64,000 nucleotides of DNA, taken from positions 62,001 to 126,000 of the forward strand of contig MENI01000026.1 of assembly GCA_001768195.1 (NCBI GenBank). Direction: 5' to 3'. How positions within the stretch are numbered: the first letter of the stretch is position 1; every line of letters starts with the position of its first letter. Below are positions 18,931-26,290 of the stretch, piece after piece. The translations under genes were made by a program, and so were the position numbers. The notes under the pieces were generated by a model. It worked only from the letters and a program-made list of their open reading frames with translations, was not told the DNA's origin and did not search any database. The DNA is from Bacteroidetes bacterium GWA2_40_15. Lineage in GTDB: Bacteria > Bacteroidota > Bacteroidia > Bacteroidales > VadinHA17.

Positions 18931-18938
18931 CAAAAGTA
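18931..18938 (-). promoter_or_regulatory. -7 promoter box TACTTTTG for rsgA
   Basis: On the - strand, 17 nt before the proposed TTG start of rsgA at 18913. It lies downstream of the alternative starts at 18964 and 19021, so it argues for the shorter protein. Confidence 0.5.
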
Positions 18939-19043
18939 AAGAAAATAGTAGCATTATCATCCATGCCCAACAACTCTGTAAAAGCGAGCATATTCTTTCT
19001 TCTTTTTTTGCCCACTGCCACCTAAAGGGCTAACTGCCAGACC

Positions 19044-19122
19044 TTAAAGCCCCCGGCCACGCTAGGGCGTGGCCGGGGGCAAGGGGGTGGAATCCGCCGG
19101 TAGGCGGAGGCCGGGGGCTTTA
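19044..19122. repeat. GC-rich nested hairpin element between rsgA and pfkA
   Basis: A perfect 14-bp stem (19049-19062 with 19067-19080, loop TAGG) is followed by a 6-bp stem (TCCGCC 93-98 with GGCGGA 103-108 in 190xx/191xx numbering). In addition 19045-19058 is the exact reverse complement of 19109-19122, so the first arm can pair in two exclusive ways. The element is far richer in GC than the surroundings. It lies after pfkA and before rsgA (both - strand), so it could end pfkA transcription, or be a REP-like mobile repeat. Confidence 0.75.
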
Positions 19123-19126
19123 CATC

Positions 19127-20329
19127 CTAATTATCCGATGCCATCAGCAGGAATGGTTTCATTTCGAAACTATGATAGTAAGGCCTCAAACGTTCTATAT
19201 TATAATGCTCTGATACTTTTACAAGTTTTTTCGAGGAGGTAACCACATCGATCGGAACATTATCATAACGGCCATTTTTCAGTACCACTATTCTTCCATG
19301 CAATCCCTTAATTATCAGATCAAGAGCCAGGTTTCCGTATGCCATCGGAACAATAGAGTCAATAGCGTCAGGATCGCCTCCGCGGACCATATAACCCAGT
19401 TTCTGGTTAATTACATTAATAGTTTTACCATTGTTGTATTTGCCTGAGAGCTCTTTCAGCTTCTGTGAAACAACATCACCAATACCGCCGAGTTTCGCAT
19501 GTCCGTAAGCATCTTTCTCACTGTCGGAGAATATCATTTCACCTCCTTCAAACATTGCACCTTCAGAGATAAGGACCACTGAATACTTGCTTGGATTATG
19601 ATTCCTGTCCTCAACAAGAAGTTTTGTAAGCAACTCTATATCAAACTTATATTCAGGAATAACGCATCTGTTGGCAGCACCGGCCATAGTGGGAAGCATG
19701 GCAGTGAAACCTGCATAACGTCCGAAGACTTCAAGTACCAGAAGCCTCTCGTGTGATCCTGCAGAAGTCCTGAGGCTGTTTGTCATCTGAATGGTCCTGG
19801 TTACGCATGTACTGAAACCAATACAATAATCGGTTCCCGGTACATCATTGTCCATTGTTTTTGGTATAGCCACAACTTTAACGCCCTTTTTATAAAGGTA
19901 TACACCATAACTAAGAGTATCATCACCTCCGATCGGAATAAGGTAATCAACTCCAAGCCACTCAAGGTTTTTTATTATTTCTGGTGTCAGATCATTATAT
20001 TCCTCGTTATAGGTATCCTTAAGATGGTCGGGGACGCTTTCCTTTGACATGTGACTCGGTCTTGTCCTGGATGTGTGCAGGAATGTGCCCCCTGTACGGC
20101 CGGCCCTGTTCACGATATCATCTGAAAGAATCTGAAAATTATTACTGTTATCTGCTTTGTGGTCCCTGATGATTTCGGTAATCCCGGCCCAGCCTCTTCT
20201 CAATCCAATCACTTTGTATCCTTCACGGTTGGCACGGATAGTAACCGCACGAATTGCGGGGTTGAGCCCCGGAACATCTCCGCCGCCGGTCAGAATAGCG
20301 ATAATCCCTTTTGTCTTTTGAGTTGCCAT
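19127..20329 (-). CDS. pfkA: 6-phosphofructokinase with PPi-type active-site signature
   Basis: A 400-residue phosphofructokinase. It begins (from ATG 20329) with GIIAILTGGGDVPGLN. The donor-site motif is GGDDT (134-138) and the catalytic motif is PKTMDND (156-162). In characterised enzymes Gly-Gly at the two diagnostic places (GGDGS and PGTIDND) goes with ATP, while Asp and Lys, as here, go with pyrophosphate. The reaction would therefore probably be PPi plus fructose-6-phosphate to fructose-1,6-bisphosphate, reversible. The protein is longer than the 320-residue bacterial ATP enzyme. The frame extends to 20356, but MATQKTKG is the better start. Donor use is inferred from motif only. Confidence 0.88.
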   Translation of the reverse strand: MATQKTKGIIAILTGGGDVPGLNPAIRAVTIRANREGYKVIGLRRGWAGITEIIRDHKADNSNNFQILSDDIVNRAGRTGGTFLHTSRTRPSHMSKESVPDHLKDTYNEEYNDLTPEIIKNLEWLGVDYLIPIGGDDTLSYGVYLYKKGVKVVAIPKTMDNDVPGTDYCIGFSTCVTRTIQMTNSLRTSAGSHERLLVLEVFGRYAGFTAMLPTMAGAANRCVIPEYKFDIELLTKLLVEDRNHNPSKYSVVLISEGAMFEGGEMIFSDSEKDAYGHAKLGGIGDVVSQKLKELSGKYNNGKTINVINQKLGYMVRGGDPDAIDSIVPMAYGNLALDLIIKGLHGRIVVLKNGRYDNVPIDVVTSSKKLVKVSEHYNIERLRPYYHSFEMKPFLLMASDN

Positions 20330-20467
20330 AGTTTCTTGCTTTTTATTTGATACCATATTGATCGATTTTTGAGACCCCTAAAGTAAAACATTTTAATATT
20401 ATTACAAATATCTATTCTCCGGATGGTTTTGCATTAATATCGTAAGTTATGACTAATTTGCATCACT

Positions 20468-21406
20468 ATGAAAAATAATCTTCCTGCAACTGAGAAAAAA
20501 GTCCTGATTACAGGAGGAAGCGGGCTTATCGGACGATATCTAACCTCTCTGCTGCTGGGCGAAGGATATGATGTAGCTCATCTGTCGAGAAAACAGGACC
20601 AATTCGGAAGGGTCAGAGTTTTTCGGTGGGACCCTGATAAAGGAATTGTTGATCCGATAGTATTTGACGGCGTTAACTTCATTGTACATCTGGCAGGAGC
20701 GAATATCGGAGAAAAGAGGTGGAGCGATAAGAGGAAAATGGAGATTGAGAGCAGCAGGGTTGATTCTGCAAAACTGCTGTTTAAAGTTATTTCGGAAAAT
20801 AATATCCCTCTCAAGGCTTTCATATCTGCCTCGGCATTTGGCTACTACGGATCGGTTACCACTGAAAAGATATTTTCAGAAAATGATCCTCCTGCAGACG
20901 ATTTTCTGGGTACTGTATGCAGGAAATGGGAAGAAGCAGCAGATCTCTTTTCAGCTTCAGGCACAAGGATTGTGAAGATCAGGACCGGAGTGGTAATGGA
21001 AAATAACGACAGTGCTTTAGCGAAGCTCCTGACACCTGCCGGAATTGGTGTATTCCCAAGACTGGGAAGCGGCAGGCAGTACATGCCCTGGATACATATC
21101 AATGACCTGTGCAATATATACCTGAAAGCCATTCAGGATGAAAGCATGTCCGGGCCTTATAATGCTGTGTCGCCTCAGCATATTACCCAGAGTGAATTTG
21201 TGAGAACACTTGCGTTTGCGCTTAATAAATCATTTTTTAATCCGCCGGTACCGGCATTTATTCTCAGAATGGCACTTGGTAATATGGCGGATTTGGTGCT
21301 TAAGGGAAGCAGAATCTCTTCTGAAAAACTTATTGGGACAGGTTTTAAATTCAGGTTCAGTAACCTTAAAGAAGCAATTAAAAATGCTCTGGATAGGAAA
21401 GATTAG
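20468..21406 (+). CDS. TIGR01777-family NAD(P)-binding epimerase-like protein
   Basis: A 312-residue extended short-chain dehydrogenase. The Rossmann motif GGSGLIGRYL is near residue 17; VHLAGANIGEKRWSDKRKMEI and the segment SASAFGYYG (with YYG in place of the classical YxxxK) are typical of the YfcH/SulA-type TIGR01777 family. The C-terminal 45 residues (PVPAFILRMALGNMADLVLKGSRISSEKL) form the DUF1731 tail. The substrate of this family is not known. The gene converges with the M14 peptidase gene, leaving 7 nt between stops. Confidence 0.85.
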   Translation: MKNNLPATEKKVLITGGSGLIGRYLTSLLLGEGYDVAHLSRKQDQFGRVRVFRWDPDKGIVDPIVFDGVNFIVHLAGANIGEKRWSDKRKMEIESSRVDSAKLLFKVISENNIPLKAFISASAFGYYGSVTTEKIFSENDPPADDFLGTVCRKWEEAADLFSASGTRIVKIRTGVVMENNDSALAKLLTPAGIGVFPRLGSGRQYMPWIHINDLCNIYLKAIQDESMSGPYNAVSPQHITQSEFVRTLAFALNKSFFNPPVPAFILRMALGNMADLVLKGSRISSEKLIGTGFKFRFSNLKEAIKNALDRKD

Positions 21407-21413
21407 AATTCCA

Positions 21414-23345
21414 TTACCTGATAATAAATTCTTTATCCTTCAGAACACCTCCCCGCGTAGAGATCACACTTGCCTTTCCTGCCAGTTCTGTCTTTTTATA
21501 AAGCCTTATATTAAAAACTGCGGTAGTAACATAACCTCCCTGAGTGAACGGCATGTTTTTCGATGCTGTAATTATCTTTGGAGTATTCTCCTCCTCGCTG
21601 TATGGATTTCCCCTGCCGGTTCTTTTTGTCTGTTTCTCCTCTTCTATGATTCTTAAAACAGGTTTCCCCGAAGATGTACCGGTGGTATCAAAATCAAGAA
21701 CAACTCTGTCCTCCTTCACGATCTTAACCAGGTGCGCCTGACTGAGTGCTGTCGGGAGTTTACCTGTGTTTTTATAGCTGACTTTTACCTGGTAATCGAC
21801 AGAATCGGTCTTGTATGTTTTTGATTTCTTTACCTCAATATTCTCCCAGGCAAGTTCTGGAAGATGTTTCATAAGCTCCACATTAAACAATGCCTGGTTG
21901 CTTATCCAGGTCTCCAGAAATTTAGCAGGAGGATTCTGGGAGAAAAACTTCGGATCAAAGCCACCGATTTCAATATCACCATAAACAGGATGCTTTGCCG
22001 GTTTCCATTCATAAAAACCCTCTCCGTTGTTTTCTTCGTCGTCCCATCTTAGTATTTCATACTGGTCGAACTCTCCGTCGCCGTTGTAATCTTTGTTTTT
22101 GCCGTTATTCCATAATTCATCCCCGTACCAGATTGATCCAAAGTACCAGTATCCGAAATCAGGTCCGTGACCAAACAGAGGACTTCCGTTTCCATCACTG
22201 TAATCAAAGTAAACGTCTCCGGCCTTAGCATATCCTGTGATTTTCTTTCCGATCTCATCAAAGATCCTGTACCATTTTAAGTCTTCGGGGTACATTCTGT
22301 CTTCTGAGGCAGATGTTGATGGAGGCCTGAGGTGCATGGGTACACTCGTATCCATTGAGTTTACCACATAAACATTGGGATGTGAGAGAAGAAAAAGGAC
22401 TACCGACCTTGTTTCGGTTTCACTAAGCGGATATTCTCCGGCTCCACCCTGTGTAAATCCTCTTCCCGTAGACTCCTTTTTTGGTCTCCAGTTCTCCGGA
22501 TAGTTTCTGTGCAGGTCAAGTCCCCCTATTCCGTCCTCATTGATACGTCCATCCCCGTCACTGTCATACCCTTCTGAAGCAAGCCTGTAAATACCTTTCC
22601 CTTCAGCCACTCTTTTCATGATCCTTCCGGAAGGATCGAGAGTATCAGGTATCCAGTTGCCTTTCACAGGGTCTTTCCACCGCATATTCAGAATGACTCC
22701 ATTACTATCAAGGTCTTCAGGAGGATCCTCATCGAGAAGACCATCATTATCATTGTCTTCAGGGCGCACTGTGCTCCTGTTACTCTGCGCAGTATTTAGA
22801 TAGAGGTTCTGGCCGTCCGGATTATTTACCGGTCTCAGGTAAATTGCTCTGGTATTGATAAGATGTGTCACTTCGGGATCCTTATCATAATTCCCGATCA
22901 GGTATTTCATAAGCCACATAACACTTTCAGCAGAAGTAATTTCACCACTATGGCGGTTACCTTCAAAAAATGCTCCCGGTTTATCTGTATCCTTTCCTGT
23001 TTTTTTGTTTGTCAGGGTGATCTGGTAAATGGGACGACCCTCAAAACTCTTTCCAACCTCATACAGATCAACAATTTCGGGATAGCTTTCAGCCCATTTA
23101 TTGAGCCAGTGTATCATTACCTGTTCAGAGTGATATGTATTAAAAGCCAGTGATTCCCCGGCTGCATACTGAACTGAATTAAAAGCCGCTTTTGGAAAAA
23201 AACTTATTCCATGCCTTGGCCCTGATACTGTATAGATTTTGTTCTCCTTCTCCCTGGCAGAATCATCAGGCTTACTGGTATATGACTGGGAAAAGAGAGA
23301 ACATGAAATGAAAATGATGGCTGTGAATAATACTGTAATTCTCAT
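21414..23345 (-). CDS. Exported M14-family zinc carboxypeptidase with altered active site
   Basis: A 643-residue secreted metallopeptidase with a signal peptide (MRITVLFTAIIFISCSLFSQS). The frame runs to 23468, overlapping the upstream regulator, but ATG 23345 gives the signal peptide. The zinc motif HxxE is His132-Ser-Gly-Glu135. Calcium-loop-like repeats rich in DNDGDG lie at about 215-275. Two places differ from the family by eye: the DLNRN substrate-binding motif is DLHRN (His279) and the third zinc ligand in SYHT reads SMDT (Asp332). The GDELW segment probably holds the general-base Glu. A C-terminal beta domain (about 520-643) may aid secretion or binding. Peptide substrate unknown. Confidence 0.85.
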   Translation of the reverse strand: MRITVLFTAIIFISCSLFSQSYTSKPDDSAREKENKIYTVSGPRHGISFFPKAAFNSVQYAAGESLAFNTYHSEQVMIHWLNKWAESYPEIVDLYEVGKSFEGRPIYQITLTNKKTGKDTDKPGAFFEGNRHSGEITSAESVMWLMKYLIGNYDKDPEVTHLINTRAIYLRPVNNPDGQNLYLNTAQSNRSTVRPEDNDNDGLLDEDPPEDLDSNGVILNMRWKDPVKGNWIPDTLDPSGRIMKRVAEGKGIYRLASEGYDSDGDGRINEDGIGGLDLHRNYPENWRPKKESTGRGFTQGGAGEYPLSETETRSVVLFLLSHPNVYVVNSMDTSVPMHLRPPSTSASEDRMYPEDLKWYRIFDEIGKKITGYAKAGDVYFDYSDGNGSPLFGHGPDFGYWYFGSIWYGDELWNNGKNKDYNGDGEFDQYEILRWDDEENNGEGFYEWKPAKHPVYGDIEIGGFDPKFFSQNPPAKFLETWISNQALFNVELMKHLPELAWENIEVKKSKTYKTDSVDYQVKVSYKNTGKLPTALSQAHLVKIVKEDRVVLDFDTTGTSSGKPVLRIIEEEKQTKRTGRGNPYSEEENTPKIITASKNMPFTQGGYVTTAVFNIRLYKKTELAGKASVISTRGGVLKDKEFIIR

Positions 23346-23406
23346 AAAATATTGGTTAAAATTAAAAGAAGTCGAAAAACCTGCCCTGATTGTAATGGTT
23401 ATAATA

Positions 23407-24102
23407 TCATCCCCGTCTTGAAATAATTTCAAGCCTTTGTAAATCAACCACTTCAATGGTCTTGCCAAAGATCCTGATTATCCCCTCTTTCTTAAAGTCA
23501 GACAAAGTACGGATAACATTTGCGGTACTCATGCCAATATAATCAGCGATCTCTTTCCGTGAAACCGGCAGGTCAAATACCCTGGAATTATATATATCAT
23601 CGGTAAAATAGAGCAAGACAAATGCAACCCGTCCGATAAGATTCTTTTGCCTGATATCGAGTGTCTGGCGAATTATCTTATCATTTATCATGGAGATCTT
23701 TGTGAGAAGCCCCATCGCAAAATGACCATTATTCAGGAAAAGTTCCTTTATGAAAGTGAGGTCCACTGTGCATACAACAGAATCCTCAAGTGCAGAAACT
23801 GAATACTGATATCGTTCTTCAGAGAAAATACTCATGTTGCTTACAAACTCAAACGGTCTGGTAATAGTTATTACCTGCTCATCCCCGTTGAGGGTTCTTC
23901 TGTAAAGTTTTACGAGCCCGCTTTTGAGGTACTTAAAATTAGTTATCTTCTCCCCTTCGTGGTTAATGATCTCACCTTTCCGGAATGATTCTTCTTCCTT
24001 GTGTTCGCACAACTGTTCTATTGATTTTTCATCAAGGTAAGCAAATACCACATCCCTGAATTCGCAGTTTTCACAAATACAGGGTTTTTTCTTATCGCTC
24101 AC
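23407..24102 (-). CDS. Crp/Fnr-family transcription regulator with N-terminal cysteine cluster
   Basis: A 231-residue regulator: an N-terminal CxCxxC (Cys8, Cys10, Cys13), a cyclic-nucleotide-type beta barrel (about 30-140) containing another Cys in VVCTVD, and a C-terminal winged helix (PVSRKEIADYIGMSTANVIRTLSDFKKEGII). FNR proteins hold an oxygen-sensing 4Fe-4S cluster with N-terminal cysteines plus one in the barrel, so redox sensing is possible, although the spacing is not that of E. coli FNR. It is divergent from the PHP phosphatase and lies 61 nt before the M14 peptidase on the same strand. Targets unknown; it could control the nearby respiratory genes. Confidence 0.87.
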   Translation of the reverse strand: MSDKKKPCICENCEFRDVVFAYLDEKSIEQLCEHKEEESFRKGEIINHEGEKITNFKYLKSGLVKLYRRTLNGDEQVITITRPFEFVSNMSIFSEERYQYSVSALEDSVVCTVDLTFIKELFLNNGHFAMGLLTKISMINDKIIRQTLDIRQKNLIGRVAFVLLYFTDDIYNSRVFDLPVSRKEIADYIGMSTANVIRTLSDFKKEGIIRIFGKTIEVVDLQRLEIISRRG

Positions 24103-24118
24103 TTCGTTCTCTTTTTGA

Positions 24119-24126
24119 CAAATTTA
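24119..24126 (-). promoter_or_regulatory. -7 promoter box TAAATTTG for the Crp/Fnr gene
   Basis: On the - strand, 16 nt before the ATG at 24102, in the divergent region shared with the PHP phosphatase gene. Confidence 0.45.
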
Positions 24127-24226
24127 CCATTATTAATAATAAGATTATCTATTATCAATTTGTTTTATTGTGAAATTTGGAGCTAATTTGAAATTCCAAG
24201 TTGCAATAAATTCAGTCAGAATAAAA

Positions 24227-25012
24227 ATGATTTACAGGACGGATTATCACATGCATTCGTTATACAGCGACGGTAGGTCAAACCCGGAAGACTATGTAGC
24301 CCCGGCAATTGCTGCAGGGTTGAATGAAATAGGGTTTTCTGAACACCTTACCCTTTTCCGCGATCCTGAAGACTGGAACATGAAACCTGTAAACCTGGAG
24401 CCATATTTCAAACATATTGATAACCTGAGGGTAAATACAAAGGAGCTGAAAGTAAAAACAGGGCTGGAGGTTGATTTTTTTCCGGGTAAAGAGGATGATA
24501 TCCGCAGTTTCTTAAGTCCTCTGCCTCTTGATTATATAATCGGCTCAGTTCACTATATGGGAGAAACAACTGTTGATCATGGACCTGATTTCTATGAAGG
24601 AAAAAGCATAGACAAATTGTTTGCATCATATTTTGAAATGGTCCTTTCTGCAGTCTCTTCCCAGATATTTGATATTATCGGCCACTGTGATCTGATAAGG
24701 ATTTTCGGTTATAAACCCACAATTGACCTGGAACCTTTTTACAGGAAACTTGCAGAGTCAATGAGAAAACATAATGTTGCTTTTGAGCTGAATACAAATG
24801 GCAGGAACAGGCCTCTGGCAGATTTTTATCCCGACAGGAAATTCCTCTATTTTTTCAGGGAAGAACACGTCCCGGTCTGTGTCAATTCAGATGCTCATAT
24901 GCCAATGAGAGTAGGCCAGTATTTTGATGAGGCTTATGAGCTGCTGAGATATGTTGGTTTCAACGAAATGGCTGTTTTCGATAAGAGGGTCAGAAAAATG
25001 GTACCATTTTAA
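24227..25012 (+). CDS. PHP-domain histidinol-phosphatase-like protein
   Basis: A 261-residue metal-dependent phosphoesterase of the PHP superfamily. Metal ligands are seen in DYHMHSLYSDG, FSEHL, GLEVDF, GSVHY, GHCDL and NSDAHMP, in the order usual for HisK-type histidinol-phosphate phosphatases, which carry out the penultimate step of histidine synthesis. A GTG at 24170 is in frame, but the ATG at 24227 directly precedes the metal motif and is preferred. No other his gene is nearby, so another phosphate substrate is possible. Confidence 0.8.
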   Translation: MIYRTDYHMHSLYSDGRSNPEDYVAPAIAAGLNEIGFSEHLTLFRDPEDWNMKPVNLEPYFKHIDNLRVNTKELKVKTGLEVDFFPGKEDDIRSFLSPLPLDYIIGSVHYMGETTVDHGPDFYEGKSIDKLFASYFEMVLSAVSSQIFDIIGHCDLIRIFGYKPTIDLEPFYRKLAESMRKHNVAFELNTNGRNRPLADFYPDRKFLYFFREEHVPVCVNSDAHMPMRVGQYFDEAYELLRYVGFNEMAVFDKRVRKMVPF

Positions 25013-25033
25013 CTGGAATCAATCATAAAGAAG

Positions 25034-25099
25034 TTTCCCGCAGATTTCGCGGATTATCGCAGATAAAAATCAGCGTTGATCTGCAGGATCTGCGGTAAA
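25034..25099. repeat. Imperfect palindromic repeat between convergent genes
   Basis: The arms TTTCCCGCAGAT (25034-25045) and ATCTGCGGTAAA (25088-25099) pair with mismatches, and the interior has further CGCAGAT/ATCAGCG and GATCTGCAGGATC complementarity. It fills the gap between the PHP phosphatase and mntP, whose stops face each other. The wording is like intergenic CGCAGAT-type repeats I recall from other Bacteroidota genomes. Possible bidirectional terminator. Confidence 0.55.
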
Positions 25100-25111
25100 A
25101 AATAATCTCAA

Positions 25112-25672
25112 TCAGGCCAGAATATGTTCTAAAAAGATCTTTATCCCTATTGCTATTAAGATAATTCCCCCGATAATTTCAACTTTATTACCAAGCCTTT
25201 CTCCTGCAGACTTTCCGATCCTGATAGCAGTCATTGAAGCAAGAAAAGTGACTGCACCAATAATAATCCCGGAACTCCATATTTTAACATTCAGTATGGC
25301 AAAACTGATCCCTACTGCAAAAGCATCAATGCTTGTGCCCAGTGCTATAGTAAGCAGAACCAGGGTTTTGTTTAGGTCACGGGGTGGCTCTTTTCCGGTA
25401 TTTTTTAATCCTTCGGTTATCATCTTAATTCCGAGAAATCCCAGCAACCCTAATGCAATCCAGTGATCAGTAGCCTTTAGTGCATTTGAAACTATTGATC
25501 CAAGAAAATACCCGGTAACAGTCAGACCTCCCTGGAAAAAAGCAAGAACAATTGCCACTCCGGTTGCCTGCCTGAAAACAATTCCATTACTTACAACACC
25601 ATATGATAACGATACGGCAAAAGTGTCGAAGGATAATCCAATGGCTATTGCAAGAATTGAAAAAAAATCCAT
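25112..25672 (-). CDS. mntP: Manganese efflux pump
   Basis: A 186-residue inner-membrane protein with six predicted helices and the internal duplication of the family. Each half carries the acidic motif needed for transport: GLSFDTFAVSLSYG near residue 12 and GTSIDAFAVGISFA near residue 112. MntP exports Mn(II) and protects cells from its excess. The 88-nt upstream gap shows no yybP-ykoY-like riboswitch. Confidence 0.93.
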   Translation of the reverse strand: MDFFSILAIAIGLSFDTFAVSLSYGVVSNGIVFRQATGVAIVLAFFQGGLTVTGYFLGSIVSNALKATDHWIALGLLGFLGIKMITEGLKNTGKEPPRDLNKTLVLLTIALGTSIDAFAVGISFAILNVKIWSSGIIIGAVTFLASMTAIRIGKSAGERLGNKVEIIGGIILIAIGIKIFLEHILA

Positions 25673-25737
25673 CTGTCCCGATTCTGTCGGGTAAATATAA
25701 TATAAATCATTACTTTAAAGTTTCTAAATTGATTGCA

Positions 25738-25745
25738 TATATTTG
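25738..25745 (+). promoter_or_regulatory. -7 promoter box TATATTTG for dtd
   Basis: TAnnTTTG match 21 nt before the ATG of dtd at 25767. Confidence 0.5.
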
Positions 25746-25766
25746 ATCCCCATATTATAATTGACA

Positions 25767-26219
25767 ATGAGAGCTGTAATTCAAAGGGTAACAAAAGCAT
25801 CTGTTGCAATTAACAATAAAATAAAATCTTCAATAGGGAACGGATTGCTTGTCCTCATTGGTATTGAGGAGGCAGACAATAAAGCCGATCTTGAATGGTT
25901 ATGCAATAAAATAGTCCGGCTCAGGATCTTTAATGATAAAAATGAAGTCATGAACCTCTCCGTACAGGATGCCGGAGGAGAAATTCTGGTTGTGAGCCAG
26001 TTCACGCTTCATGCAAAAACAATAAAAGGAAACCGTCCATCATACATTCGTGCAGCTCATCCCGGAAAAGCTATTCCGTTATATAATTCTTTTGTCAAAA
26101 GGCTTTCCGAACTTTCGGGAAAAGAAGTTGGATCGGGTGAATTTGGTGCAATGATGCAGATTGAGATGATAAATGACGGACCGGTGACGATAATAATAGA
26201 TACTAAGGAGAATGAGTGA
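25767..26219 (+). CDS. dtd: D-aminoacyl-tRNA deacylase
   Basis: A 150-residue enzyme that hydrolyses D-aminoacyl-tRNA (and Gly-tRNA-Ala), a chiral proofreading step. It begins MRAVIQRVTKASV; the two cross-subunit signature motifs are present, SQFTL (about residue 79) and NDGPVT (about 137). A TTG two codons upstream is in frame, but ATG 25767 is the family start. Its stop codon lies in the first unit of a heptamer tandem repeat. Confidence 0.95.
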   Translation: MRAVIQRVTKASVAINNKIKSSIGNGLLVLIGIEEADNKADLEWLCNKIVRLRIFNDKNEVMNLSVQDAGGEILVVSQFTLHAKTIKGNRPSYIRAAHPGKAIPLYNSFVKRLSELSGKEVGSGEFGAMMQIEMINDGPVTIIIDTKENE

Positions 26220-26249
26220 GGGGTGAGGGGTGAGGAGTGAGGGGTGAGG
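26215..26249. repeat. Five tandem heptamers RGTGAGG
   Basis: Units at 26215, 26222, 26229, 26236 and 26243 read AGTGAGG or GGTGAGG. The array begins in the dtd stop codon and runs into the leader of the MFS gene. A GTG at 26237 inside it is in frame with the MFS protein and could act as an alternative start. Confidence 0.75.
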
Positions 26250-26290
26250 AGGTCCTGATGACTGGTTGGGTGAGAAATGAGAATAAAGCA

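Noticed and set aside
25673..25760. Manganese (yybP-ykoY) riboswitch before mntP
   Set aside because: The gap is only about 90 nt and no matching stem-loop core could be drawn; it also holds the dtd promoter.
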